Shown here in pieces: positions 7,229 through 12,330 of a stretch of DNA of 12,330 nucleotides. The position numbers and the translations under genes are program-made. The notes below the pieces were generated by a model. The model worked only from the letters and a program-made list of their open reading frames with translations. It was not told the DNA's origin and made no database searches. Positions within the stretch are counted from its first letter, which is position 1; every line of letters starts with the position of its first letter. This DNA comes from an uncultured Clostridia bacterium (GTDB lineage: Bacteria; Bacillota; Clostridia; UMGS1810): contig CAJLYL010000049.1 of the NCBI GenBank assembly GCA_905210855.1, positions 1 through 12,330 on the forward strand, in the 5' to 3' direction.

Positions 7229-7825
7229 TTAAATTTCGTGCCTGCCCTCTATCGCCTTGACAAGCGTTATCTGGTCGGCATACTCCAAATCTCCGCCGAC
7301 GGGAAGCCCGTAGGCTATGCGCGTCACCTTTATGCCGAAGGGGCGGATAAGCTTTGATATATACATTGCCGTTGCCTCGCCCTCTATGCTCGGGCTGTTT
7401 GCCATTATCACTTCCTCCACATTGCCATCGGCAACGCGTGAGAGAAGCTCTTTTATGCAGAGGTCGTCCGGAGTGACGCCGTCCATGGGGGATATTGCGC
7501 CGTGGAGCACGTGATACACTCCGTAGTATTCGCGCGTTTTTTCAAGCGCTATGACGTCCTTCGGCTGCTCCACCACGCATATTACGGAGTGGTTGCGCTT
7601 GGGGTTGGAGCAAATCTCGCACGGGTCGCTTTCGGTCATGTTGCGGCACACGGAGCAATAGTGAATTTTTTCCTTCGCTTCCGATATGGCGGCGATTACC
7701 CCGTCAACCTCGGCGTCCGAGAGCGAGAGAATATAATATGCCATTCTTACCGCGCTTTTATGTCCGATGCCCGGCATCTTTCGAAAGACATCGATTAACT
7801 TTGAAAATGACGATGTGTAAAGCAT
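7229..7825 (-). CDS. recR: Recombination mediator protein RecR
   Basis: A 198-residue protein, exactly the usual RecR length. RecR works with RecF and RecO to load RecA on gapped single-stranded DNA. The helix-hairpin-helix region (about 10-30, MPGIGHKSAVRMA) is followed by a zinc finger with C57, C60, C69 and C72. The Toprim domain (about 80-175) includes VVEQPKDVIALE and NSPSIEGEATAMYI. The C-terminal signature AYGLPVGGDLEYADQITL is intact. The ATG at 7825 has AAGGGG six bases upstream; two in-frame codons beyond it would put that site inside the gene. The frequent neighbours dnaX and ybaB are absent: upstream is a divergent WYL regulator. recR has its own strong promoter and leads the transcript recR-greA-lysS. 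Confidence 0.97.
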   Translation of the reverse strand: MLYTSSFSKLIDVFRKMPGIGHKSAVRMAYYILSLSDAEVDGVIAAISEAKEKIHYCSVCRNMTESDPCEICSNPKRNHSVICVVEQPKDVIALEKTREYYGVYHVLHGAISPMDGVTPDDLCIKELLSRVADGNVEEVIMANSPSIEGEATAMYISKLIRPFGIKVTRIAYGLPVGGDLEYADQITLVKAIEGRHEI

Positions 7826-7878
7826 GAAAATCCCCTTCAAAATTTATACGGACAGTAAATCTACCCGCAATTATTTCT

Positions 7879-7907
7879 ATTATATCATAAAATATAAACA
7901 ATTGCAA
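7879..7907 (-). promoter_or_regulatory. Sigma-A-type promoter of recR(-greA-lysS)
   Basis: On the minus strand TTGCAA (7907-7902) and a consensus TATAAT (7884-7879) are separated by 17 bases. Transcription would start near 7872 with a leader of about 45 bases. This is the only strong minus-strand promoter seen ahead of recR, greA and lysS. Confidence 0.88.
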
Positions 7908-7960
7908 CGACTTTTTTGCACCCATCTTTGCGGCAAAAAGTGTAAAAAGGTGAGTGAGTG

Positions 7961-7990
7961 TTGAAAACCACATCGGTTATGTGCTACAAT
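7961..7990 (+). promoter_or_regulatory. Extended -10 promoter of the WYL regulator
   Basis: TTGAAA (7961-7966) and TACAAT (7985-7990) are separated by 18 bases. The TG at 7982-7983, one base before the -10 element, makes an extended -10. The expected start point near 7995-7997 falls almost on the ribosome binding site at 7997-8001, so the leader would be only about a dozen bases long. Confidence 0.75.
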
Positions 7991-8008
7991 ATAAACGGAG
8001 GTGGGCGC

Positions 8009-8989
8009 ATGGCTAAGGGAGCTAATCAAAAACTCAAGATTATGTATCTGCAAAAGATACTTTTGGACAATACGGACGAAAATCACCCTATGGGTGTAAA
8101 CGAGATGATTGAGGAGCTGGGCAAACGCGGCGTAAATGCCGAGCGCAAGACAATATATGACGACCTGGCTTTGCTGCGCGACGTGTACGGAACGGACATC
8201 ATATCGGTGCGCGGCAAAAGACACGGCTACTATGTGGGGGAGAGGAATTTTGAACTCGCCGAGCTTAAGCTCCTTGCGGACTCCGTAGCCGCGGCAAGGT
8301 TTATCAGCAGCAAAAAGAGCCTCGGGCTGATTGCCAAGATAGAAAAGCTGACAAGCGTGTATGACGCAAAAAAACTGCGCCGACAGGTGTACGTGACGAA
8401 CAGGGCAAAGACGGATAACGAGAGCGTGTATTACAGCGTGGATACCATACACGACGCCATATCGTCAAACTGCTGCGTAAGTTTTAAGTATTTTGACCTG
8501 ACGATAAGCAAAAGAAAAAAGTATCGCAAGGACGGCGGATTTTATACCGAAACACCGGTTGCACTCATGTGCGACGACGGCAATTACTATCTTGTTACAT
8601 ACAAGCGCAAATACGCAAGCTATGTGCACTATCGCGTTGACAGAATGTCGTCTGTAACGGTGACGGATATACCGAGGGATATGCCGGATGAAAAATTTGA
8701 TCCGGCCGAGTATGCAAAGAGTGTGTTCTCCATGTTCGGCGGCGAGAGGGAACATATAGACGTAAGGTTTGATATGTCGCTCCTCGGGGCGGTGTTTGAT
8801 AAATTCGGCACCGATATACCCGTGCACCGTCTGTCGGACGACAGCTTTGCCGCAACGCTGAATGTTGAGGTCAGCGACCTGTTCTTTGCGTGGCTTGCCG
8901 GTTTCGGCACAAGGGCAAGGATAACAGAGCCGCAGGAGATTTGCGAAAGATTCAAAAAATTTCTGCTCGATACGGCAGGGCAGTATTAA
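8009..8989 (+). CDS. WYL-domain transcriptional regulator
   Basis: A 326-residue DeoR/HTH_11-type regulator with a ligand-sensing WYL domain. Residues about 8-75 form the N-terminal winged helix (LKIMYLQKILL..., GVNEMIEELGKRGVNAERKTIYDDLALL). A helical linker follows (about 80-130). Residues about 145-225 form the WYL Sm-like barrel, with NYYLVTYKRKYASYVHYRVDRM in the position of the naming motif, so the W-Y-L triplet here reads Y-Y-L. A C-terminal WCX-like part runs to the end (DVRFDMSLLGAVFDKFG...). The ATG at 8009 has GGAGG seven bases upstream, inside which a longer frame from 7958 would run. WYL proteins act as repressors or activators and often respond to nucleic acids or nucleotides, frequently near phage defence or DNA damage genes. 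Here the only neighbour it could share a control region with is divergent recR. No defence gene is visible. Confidence 0.92.
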   Translation: MAKGANQKLKIMYLQKILLDNTDENHPMGVNEMIEELGKRGVNAERKTIYDDLALLRDVYGTDIISVRGKRHGYYVGERNFELAELKLLADSVAAARFISSKKSLGLIAKIEKLTSVYDAKKLRRQVYVTNRAKTDNESVYYSVDTIHDAISSNCCVSFKYFDLTISKRKKYRKDGGFYTETPVALMCDDGNYYLVTYKRKYASYVHYRVDRMSSVTVTDIPRDMPDEKFDPAEYAKSVFSMFGGEREHIDVRFDMSLLGAVFDKFGTDIPVHRLSDDSFAATLNVEVSDLFFAWLAGFGTRARITEPQEICERFKKFLLDTAGQY

Positions 8990-9001
8990 TTATTTCTGCT
9001 G

Positions 9002-9040
9002 CGCAATATGCACCCCGATGGTTTCGGGGTGCATATTGCG
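9002..9040. terminator. Strong hairpin after the WYL gene, probable terminator without a T run
   Basis: A perfect 17-bp stem (9002-9018 with 9024-9040) with a five-base loop starts 13 bases after the WYL stop codon. Neither side carries a proper T run (TATAAG on the + strand), so it is not a textbook intrinsic terminator. It probably stops or stabilises the end of the WYL message. Confidence 0.55.
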
Positions 9041-9048
9041 TATAAGTG

Positions 9049-9345
9049 CTATCTATTCAATATTTTCTCTGCCATTTTTGTCAGCTCGGTCTCCGACAGT
9101 CTGCCGTCTATCTGCATCAGCTGATACTGAATGCCGTCTTTTACCCATGCGGCGCTCTGTATATTGTGAATTTCAACCTAGGGAGAACCGTAGCTGAAAA
9201 CAAGTTCGCCGTTTTCCTCGGCTTTTTTGTCACTGTCCGTCAGTTCGTTTTTATCGCCTGGCCTATTGAATTTCGTTCCCTGTTTTTCAGCCGCATAAGC
9301 AGCTTTGCTTCGTTTGTCATACCAAACCTGCTTTCCTGTGTAAAA
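9049..9345 (-). pseudogene. DUF4367-like remnant with in-frame amber codon
   Basis: On the minus strand a frame runs from 9345 to a TAG stop at 9049-9051 and is broken by one TAG at 9178-9180. The part after the internal stop reads VEIHNIQSAAWVKDGIQYQL followed by MQIDGRLSETELTKMAEKIL, which resembles the C-terminal end of DUF4367-type proteins (often anti-sigma or membrane-associated proteins of Firmicutes). The part before it ends ELVFSYGSP and continues the same strand pattern, so the amber codon probably replaces a sense codon such as CAG. Further upstream the frame closes at 9346-9348. A second frame there also reads plausibly (GMTNEAKLLMRLKNR), so a frameshift may exist as well. No start codon, ribosome binding site or N-terminal membrane segment is present, so the gene also lacks its 5' part. 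It occupies most of the gap between the WYL and TPM genes. Confidence 0.6.
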
Positions 9346-9369
9346 TTAAAAGCTTTTTGAACTTTACAC
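9338..9369. repeat. Imperfect inverted repeat GTGTAAA...TTTACAC around AAAAGCTTTT
   Basis: GTGTAAA at 9338-9344 is matched by TTTACAC at 9363-9369, enclosing the palindrome AAAAGCTTTT at 9348-9357, whose centre is offset by one base. It lies where the DUF4367-like remnant loses its frame. It could be an old operator, part of a terminator or a scar. The sequence does not decide. Confidence 0.35.
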
Positions 9370-9410
9370 CTTTATATATCCCGAAAAGAGCAAAAAAGTT
9401 TCAGCAGTGC

Positions 9411-9454
9411 AAAAAAATAATCGGAGCGCACCCCAAAAAACACGCTCCGATAAT
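9411..9454 (-). terminator. Intrinsic terminator of the TPM-domain gene
   Basis: A nine-base perfect stem (9420-9428 with 9443-9451), extendable past one mismatch, is followed on the minus strand by ATTATTTTTTT (9421-9411). It directly follows the stop codon of the TPM-domain gene. The loop is 14 bases long and T-rich. Confidence 0.85.
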
Positions 9455-9455
9455 T

Positions 9456-10196
9456 CTATTTTCTGTTCAAATCTCTGAGCAGACGGCGTTTGTACTCGGT
9501 CACACGCTGTTTGCGCCGCTTGGACAAGACATACAGCCGCAGACAGCGGCGTATGATGACAAACAAAACCGCAAGCACCGCCGCGGTGATGAGCACCGTG
9601 CGCACGGTATGCCAAAATGCCTTTGCGCCGGCTGTGCTGTCGGTATTGTCCGCCGCAGGGATATTTGCCGCGGCAGTGCGCGAAAACGGCGTCAGACCAT
9701 AAGCCGCGGTGTACCACGACGATATGGCGTCAAAGGTTTTTTCTATTGCCGCGTCAAAATTTCTTTGCGCAAAATCCGGCTCGGTGTATTTAAGCAGAAT
9801 ATCGTCCAATGCTTCGTCTGTCAGGGCGCTCTTCATGTGGTCGCCGACTATTGCCCAGTATTCCATGTCCTCCGTAGCCAGCAGCACAAAGGTGCTGGAA
9901 TCGTCGCCTATGGACGATACTCCCCATGCGCTGCGCAGCCGCTTGGCATATGAATCTATGCTTTCGCCGCCCGTCGTCGGCACGGTCACGAATATGATCT
10001 TTGCCCCCACGGAGTCCATGAGGGAGTTGTTGCACTGTCTGATATATGCTTTTGTGCCGGGCTGCATCACCACGGAATAATCGTTTACCGATATGTTCTC
10101 CGGCACATCGAACACATTGACCGCCGCGAGGGCAGCGGTTGTCAGAACTATGACTGCGGCGAAAAATGCCGCGAATGTTTTTATATGTTTTTTCAT
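9456..10196 (-). CDS. TPM-domain membrane protein
   Basis: A 246-residue protein. Residues 1-25 are a signal sequence or membrane anchor (KK then FAAFFAAVIVLTTAALAA). Residues about 30-162 form a TPM (Psb32-like, PF04536-type) domain, recognisable by the opening VNDYSVVM, the strand IIFVTVPTTGG, SYAKRLRSAWGVSSIGDDSS, FVLLATEDMEYWAIVGDHM and the acidic helix EPDFAQRNFDAAI. A linker rich in A, T and D follows, then a membrane helix (about 199-216) and a strongly basic cytoplasmic tail (RRKQRVTEYKRRLLRD). The domain faces the outside of the cell. TPM proteins have no firmly established bacterial function; repair or assembly of membrane proteins has been proposed for relatives. GGAGA lies six bases before the ATG. 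The gene is monocistronic between its own promoter and terminator, and it is the only intact gene between 9041 and 11375. Confidence 0.88.
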   Translation of the reverse strand: MKKHIKTFAAFFAAVIVLTTAALAAVNVFDVPENISVNDYSVVMQPGTKAYIRQCNNSLMDSVGAKIIFVTVPTTGGESIDSYAKRLRSAWGVSSIGDDSSTFVLLATEDMEYWAIVGDHMKSALTDEALDDILLKYTEPDFAQRNFDAAIEKTFDAISSWYTAAYGLTPFSRTAAANIPAADNTDSTAGAKAFWHTVRTVLITAAVLAVLFVIIRRCLRLYVLSKRRKQRVTEYKRRLLRDLNRK

Positions 10197-10227
10197 TTGT
10201 ATCTCCGTTTTGTTTATTTACATTAAT

Positions 10228-10255
10228 ATTATATCAGCAAATAAGAATTAGTCAA
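10228..10255 (-). promoter_or_regulatory. Sigma-A-type promoter of the TPM-domain gene
   Basis: On the minus strand TTGACT (10255-10250) and a consensus TATAAT (10233-10228) are separated by 16 bases. Transcription would start near 10221 with a leader of about 25 bases. It lies just downstream of the end of the AraC-like remnant. Confidence 0.85.
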
Positions 10256-10275
10256 GATTAATTGTAAAATATCTG

Positions 10276-10455
10276 TTAACCGAAATTGTGCGACGCCTGT
10301 TCCCGAGGTGTGCCGCCCATGAATTTGGCATAGAGTTTGTAATAGTAGCACAGGTCATTAATGCCGACCTCCGCGGCGGCTTCGGCAACGCTGTATTCGC
10401 CGCTGCGCAGCAAATCGCACGATTTTTTTATCCTCAGATAGTTAAGAGGGTTTTC
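10276..10455 (-). pseudogene. C-terminal remnant of an AraC-family regulator
   Basis: The last 59 residues of this minus-strand frame, beginning ENPLNYLRIKKSCDLL, are the second half of an AraC/XylS double helix-turn-helix. SVAEAAAEVGINDLCYYYKL is the second HTH, and FMGGTPRE is the conserved ending (usual form: FKK.MG.TP). The stop is TAA at 10276-10278. Upstream of about 10455 the frame stays open but reads non-homologous sequence, because the opposite strand there already codes for a Gfo/Idh/MocA oxidoreductase. The first HTH, the ligand-binding domain and the start are therefore missing. AraC regulators usually control nearby sugar genes and are often divergent from them, which fits the orientation of the neighbouring oxidoreductase remnant. 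It could not bind DNA as a normal AraC protein. Confidence 0.8.
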
Positions 10456-10456
10456 A

Positions 10457-11362
10457 TCTTTTGACGATTTGCTGGAGAACGCACCCGATGTAGACTGCAT
10501 AGGCATATTCACGCAGAGACATCTGCACGGCCCTATGGTAATAAAGGCACTTAAGATGGGCAAAAATGTGTACAGCGCCGTGCCGATAGGCTGCACACTC
10601 GAGGAAATACGCGAGATAACGGAGCTGGCAAAGGACGGCACCATATACATGATGGGGGAGACCTGTTATTATTACCCCTGCGCAATGTTCTGCCGCGAGA
10701 AGTACGCCACGGGCGAGATGGGCAAATTCGTATACGGCGAATCGCAGTATTATCACGATATCTGCGAAATGTACCACAATTTTCAACACTCGGGCGGCCC
10801 GAACTGGCGCAGAGTTGCCGGAATACCGCCGATGTTCTATCCGACGCACTCGATATCGATGCTGTTCTCGGCAATAGGCGAACACGCTCTCAAGGTATCC
10901 TGCATGGGTTACCGCGACAATCACGAGGACGCCATTTACGGTGATGACAAGAACAACTGGCAGAATCCTTTCAGCAACGAGACGGCGATTTTTCAGATGT
11001 CCGGCGGCGGAGTTGCGCGCATAAACGAGTTCCGCAGAGTGGGCATAAACAAACCGTCGTCATACATAACCTGTATGTACGGCGAAAAAGCGTCGTATGA
11101 TTGCTCGGTCACAGGTGTGACGGGTGTTCACCACAAGGATGAAATCGGTTCACTTAAGTCGAGCGGTGCTCTCACAGGCAAGGTACACAGCGCTCGCAGC
11201 TTTGACCCTGCCGAGATGAATGTGGAGGATTTTTCGTGCGGTATGCTTGAGTTTGAGAACAACGCCGCGGCAAATTTCAAGGTGGCGTGGGCGGCAAATA
11301 TGCCCGAAAGCTCCGATATATGCCTCGGTGCGCTGCCGTATTTCTTTTTTAATATGCGTTAA
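10457..11362 (+). pseudogene. Gfo/Idh/MocA-family oxidoreductase remnant, truncated at both ends
   Basis: Family-like sequence begins at about 10457 (FDDLLENAPDVDCIGIFTQR) and continues through HLHGPMVIKALKMGKNVYSA, GETCYYYPCAMFC, EMGKFVYGESQYYHD and PMFYPTHSISMLF, then INEFRRVG and AWAANMPESSDI. These proteins use NAD(P) to oxidise or reduce sugars and their derivatives. The N-terminal Rossmann strand with the GxGxxG dinucleotide motif, about the first 60 residues, is missing, and no start codon with a ribosome binding site exists. The C-terminus also breaks off: after SSDI (ending at 11320) the frame reads CLGALPYFFFNMR and stops at 11360-11362, without the family's remaining part. Within the surviving roughly 285 codons there is no stop or frameshift, so the truncation is recent or is an assembly join. 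The mid-part tyrosine- and histidine-rich stretch suggests a sugar-catabolic member, but the substrate is unknown. Confidence 0.82.
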
Positions 11363-11375
11363 AAATGCAAGTCGG

Positions 11376-12329
11376 TTATTTCTTCAGAGAATTGATGTAG
11401 CTTTGAGTATACTGCGGCGAATTGCCGGAATCATACACTCCCTGCGGAATCTGCAAATATTTTCCGGGGTCGGTCTTGACTCCGTCGAGCGAAAGCTCAA
11501 AATCCAGGTGAACTCCCGTAGAATATCCGGTACAGCCCATTTCGCCGAGTATATCGCCCGCCTTTACCTCGTCGCCGACGTTTACCCTAACTGCGGACAG
11601 ATGGCTGTAACGGATTTGAGCCGATTGTCCTTCAATCGGCCCGTCCAACTCAACGAGAACATAATTTCCGTAGCCCCATGCGCAGCACGATTCGCTTTTT
11701 GGGTAGTCGTGAGTACATTCTGTAAATATTTCCGTTACTGTGCCTGATGCAGCGGCGGCTATCGGCGCGCCCTGTTCACCCGTTATGTCTATGCTCTTGT
11801 GGCCTCTGCCGCCGAAGCCGCTGCTGATGCCATTGGACGACGGTACGGGCCAAAGGAGCGAGACGGGCTTTTCTTCAAAGAATCCCTTGTATTGTTCCAG
11901 AATATAATCTGCAATCGGGTATGTCAGCTCATCTGCCGACGCCAAAATCGGCATACCCTTGCCGAAATAATAAACCCTCATGCCGAGCAAATCTGTCAAT
12001 GCGCGCAGCGGCACATACATACGGTTGTTGCGGATAAAGCTTTTCTCGGCATACTTTCTTTCCGCGCCGTTTATCAGCACAGAGTCGCTTTCCGCCGCAG
12101 CAGCGAGGGTGTTTTTGCCGACCGATGCCGAAGCCGTCTTTGCGGCGCTGTCCCAGTTGAGCTTGCCGCCCGGGATTGATTCAATGTTTTTCACGGGAAC
12201 CATGGTTGTGCCACTCGGGGTGATGACGGGTTCGTCGCATGGAATCCCCGAGCCGCAGATGACCGCCTTTTTTGAGCCGACGGATAGGATAAGGCTATTT
12301 TTCACCGCCTCGTCCGCCGCTTTGGCGGG
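11376..12329 (-). CDS. Stalk-domain/M23 peptidase-family protein, C-terminal part (5' end outside window)
   Basis: The frame is open to the right edge. A GTG at 12305 lies inside it, and the preceding AKAADEAV looks like the region just after a signal peptide, so the true start is beyond the window. Numbering from that GTG, residues about 5-120 are a copper-amine-oxidase-N-like stalk domain (TMVPVKNIESIPGGKLNWD; MYVPLRALTDLLG) as found in clostridial surface proteins. Residues about 150-285 are an M23/LytM peptidase fold: SGFGGRGHKSIDI gives the first zinc ligands H169 and D173, YSHLSAV gives H235, and VNVGDEVKAGDILGEMGCTG is typical. The last motif reads H266-L-D268 where LytM enzymes have HxH, so one zinc ligand is changed. 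M23 enzymes cut peptidoglycan cross-bridges outside the membrane; this one may be altered or inactive. Four cysteines in or near the catalytic region (197, 207, 208, 258) may form disulfides. Confidence 0.88.
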   Translation of the reverse strand, partial: PAKAADEAVKNSLILSVGSKKAVICGSGIPCDEPVITPSGTTMVPVKNIESIPGGKLNWDSAAKTASASVGKNTLAAAAESDSVLINGAERKYAEKSFIRNNRMYVPLRALTDLLGMRVYYFGKGMPILASADELTYPIADYILEQYKGFFEEKPVSLLWPVPSSNGISSGFGGRGHKSIDITGEQGAPIAAAASGTVTEIFTECTHDYPKSESCCAWGYGNYVLVELDGPIEGQSAQIRYSHLSAVRVNVGDEVKAGDILGEMGCTGYSTGVHLDFELSLDGVKTDPGKYLQIPQGVYDSGNSPQYTQSYINSLKK

Positions 12330-12330
12330 C

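Noticed and set aside
8009..8989. WYL regulator as part of a phage-defence system
   Set aside because: No restriction, CBASS, retron, toxin-antitoxin or CRISPR gene lies on either side; the neighbours are recR and decayed genes, so a defence role has no support here.
9046..9360. Plus-strand 104-codon open frame between the WYL and TPM genes
   Set aside because: It is antisense to the DUF4367-like remnant, has no ribosome binding site and shows no family pattern.
4604..10290. Rex operator sites (TTGTTAA-type inverted repeats)
   Set aside because: Single half-like matches occur (for example near 4621-4633 and 10274-10279), but none forms the inverted pair.
10469..10471. TTG at 10469 as a true start of the Gfo/Idh/MocA-like gene
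   Set aside because: It has no ribosome binding site, family-like sequence already begins before it, and the protein would still lack its NAD-binding motif.
1..12330. CRISPR arrays, tRNA or rRNA genes, insertion sequences, riboswitches
   Set aside because: No regularly spaced repeats, cloverleaf pattern, transposase or recognisable aptamer was found on either strand.

Overview
The window reads as a chromosomal segment of an endospore-forming Clostridia bacterium, probably an uncultured, gut-type lineage. The evidence is the set of clostridial families: a SpoIID-domain/peptidoglycan-binding protein of the cortex-lytic kind, the Rex repressor, a greA-lysS gene pair, a LysRS carrying a C-terminal tRNA-binding domain, strong AGGAGG ribosome binding sites and sigma-A promoters of the TTGAAA/TATAAT type. 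No species can be assigned from the sequence alone.

Left part (1-3930). The 3' portion of a large secreted-carbohydrate type gene (glycoside-hydrolase-like C-terminus) enters from the left edge on the + strand. It converges, across a perfect 17-bp hairpin, on a tightly packed three-gene minus-strand operon. In transcription order the operon encodes a small transthyretin/carboxypeptidase-regulatory-like beta protein, a SpoIID-like domain protein with two peptidoglycan-binding domains, and a third protein with two peptidoglycan-binding domains. Together these look like the parts of a SleC-type spore cortex-lytic enzyme distributed over separate genes (inference).

Centre (3928-9040). All genes from rex to recR are on the minus strand: recR (DNA repair) - greA (transcript cleavage factor) - lysS (lysyl-tRNA synthetase plus Trbp111-like domain), ending in an intrinsic terminator. 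After this comes rex (NADH-sensing repressor) with its own promoter and terminator. recR is divergent from a WYL-domain regulator on the + strand. The 183-bp gap between them holds two good opposing promoters.

Right part (9041-12330). This is a region of decayed genes. It holds a DUF4367-like remnant with an in-frame amber codon, an intact TPM-domain membrane protein with its own promoter and terminator, a C-terminal AraC-family remnant, and a Gfo/Idh/MocA oxidoreductase remnant that has lost both ends. The AraC and oxidoreductase pieces meet head to head, as if one deletion had removed the starts of both genes of a divergent regulator/oxidoreductase pair, or as if an assembly join lies there. 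The window ends in the C-terminal part of a stalk-domain/M23 peptidase whose usual HxH motif reads HLD.

The most noteworthy points are the head-to-head double truncation, the HxH-to-HxD change in the M23 protein, the split cortex-lytic-like operon and the LysRS-Trbp fusion. No CRISPR array, tRNA, rRNA, insertion sequence or phage gene was seen.
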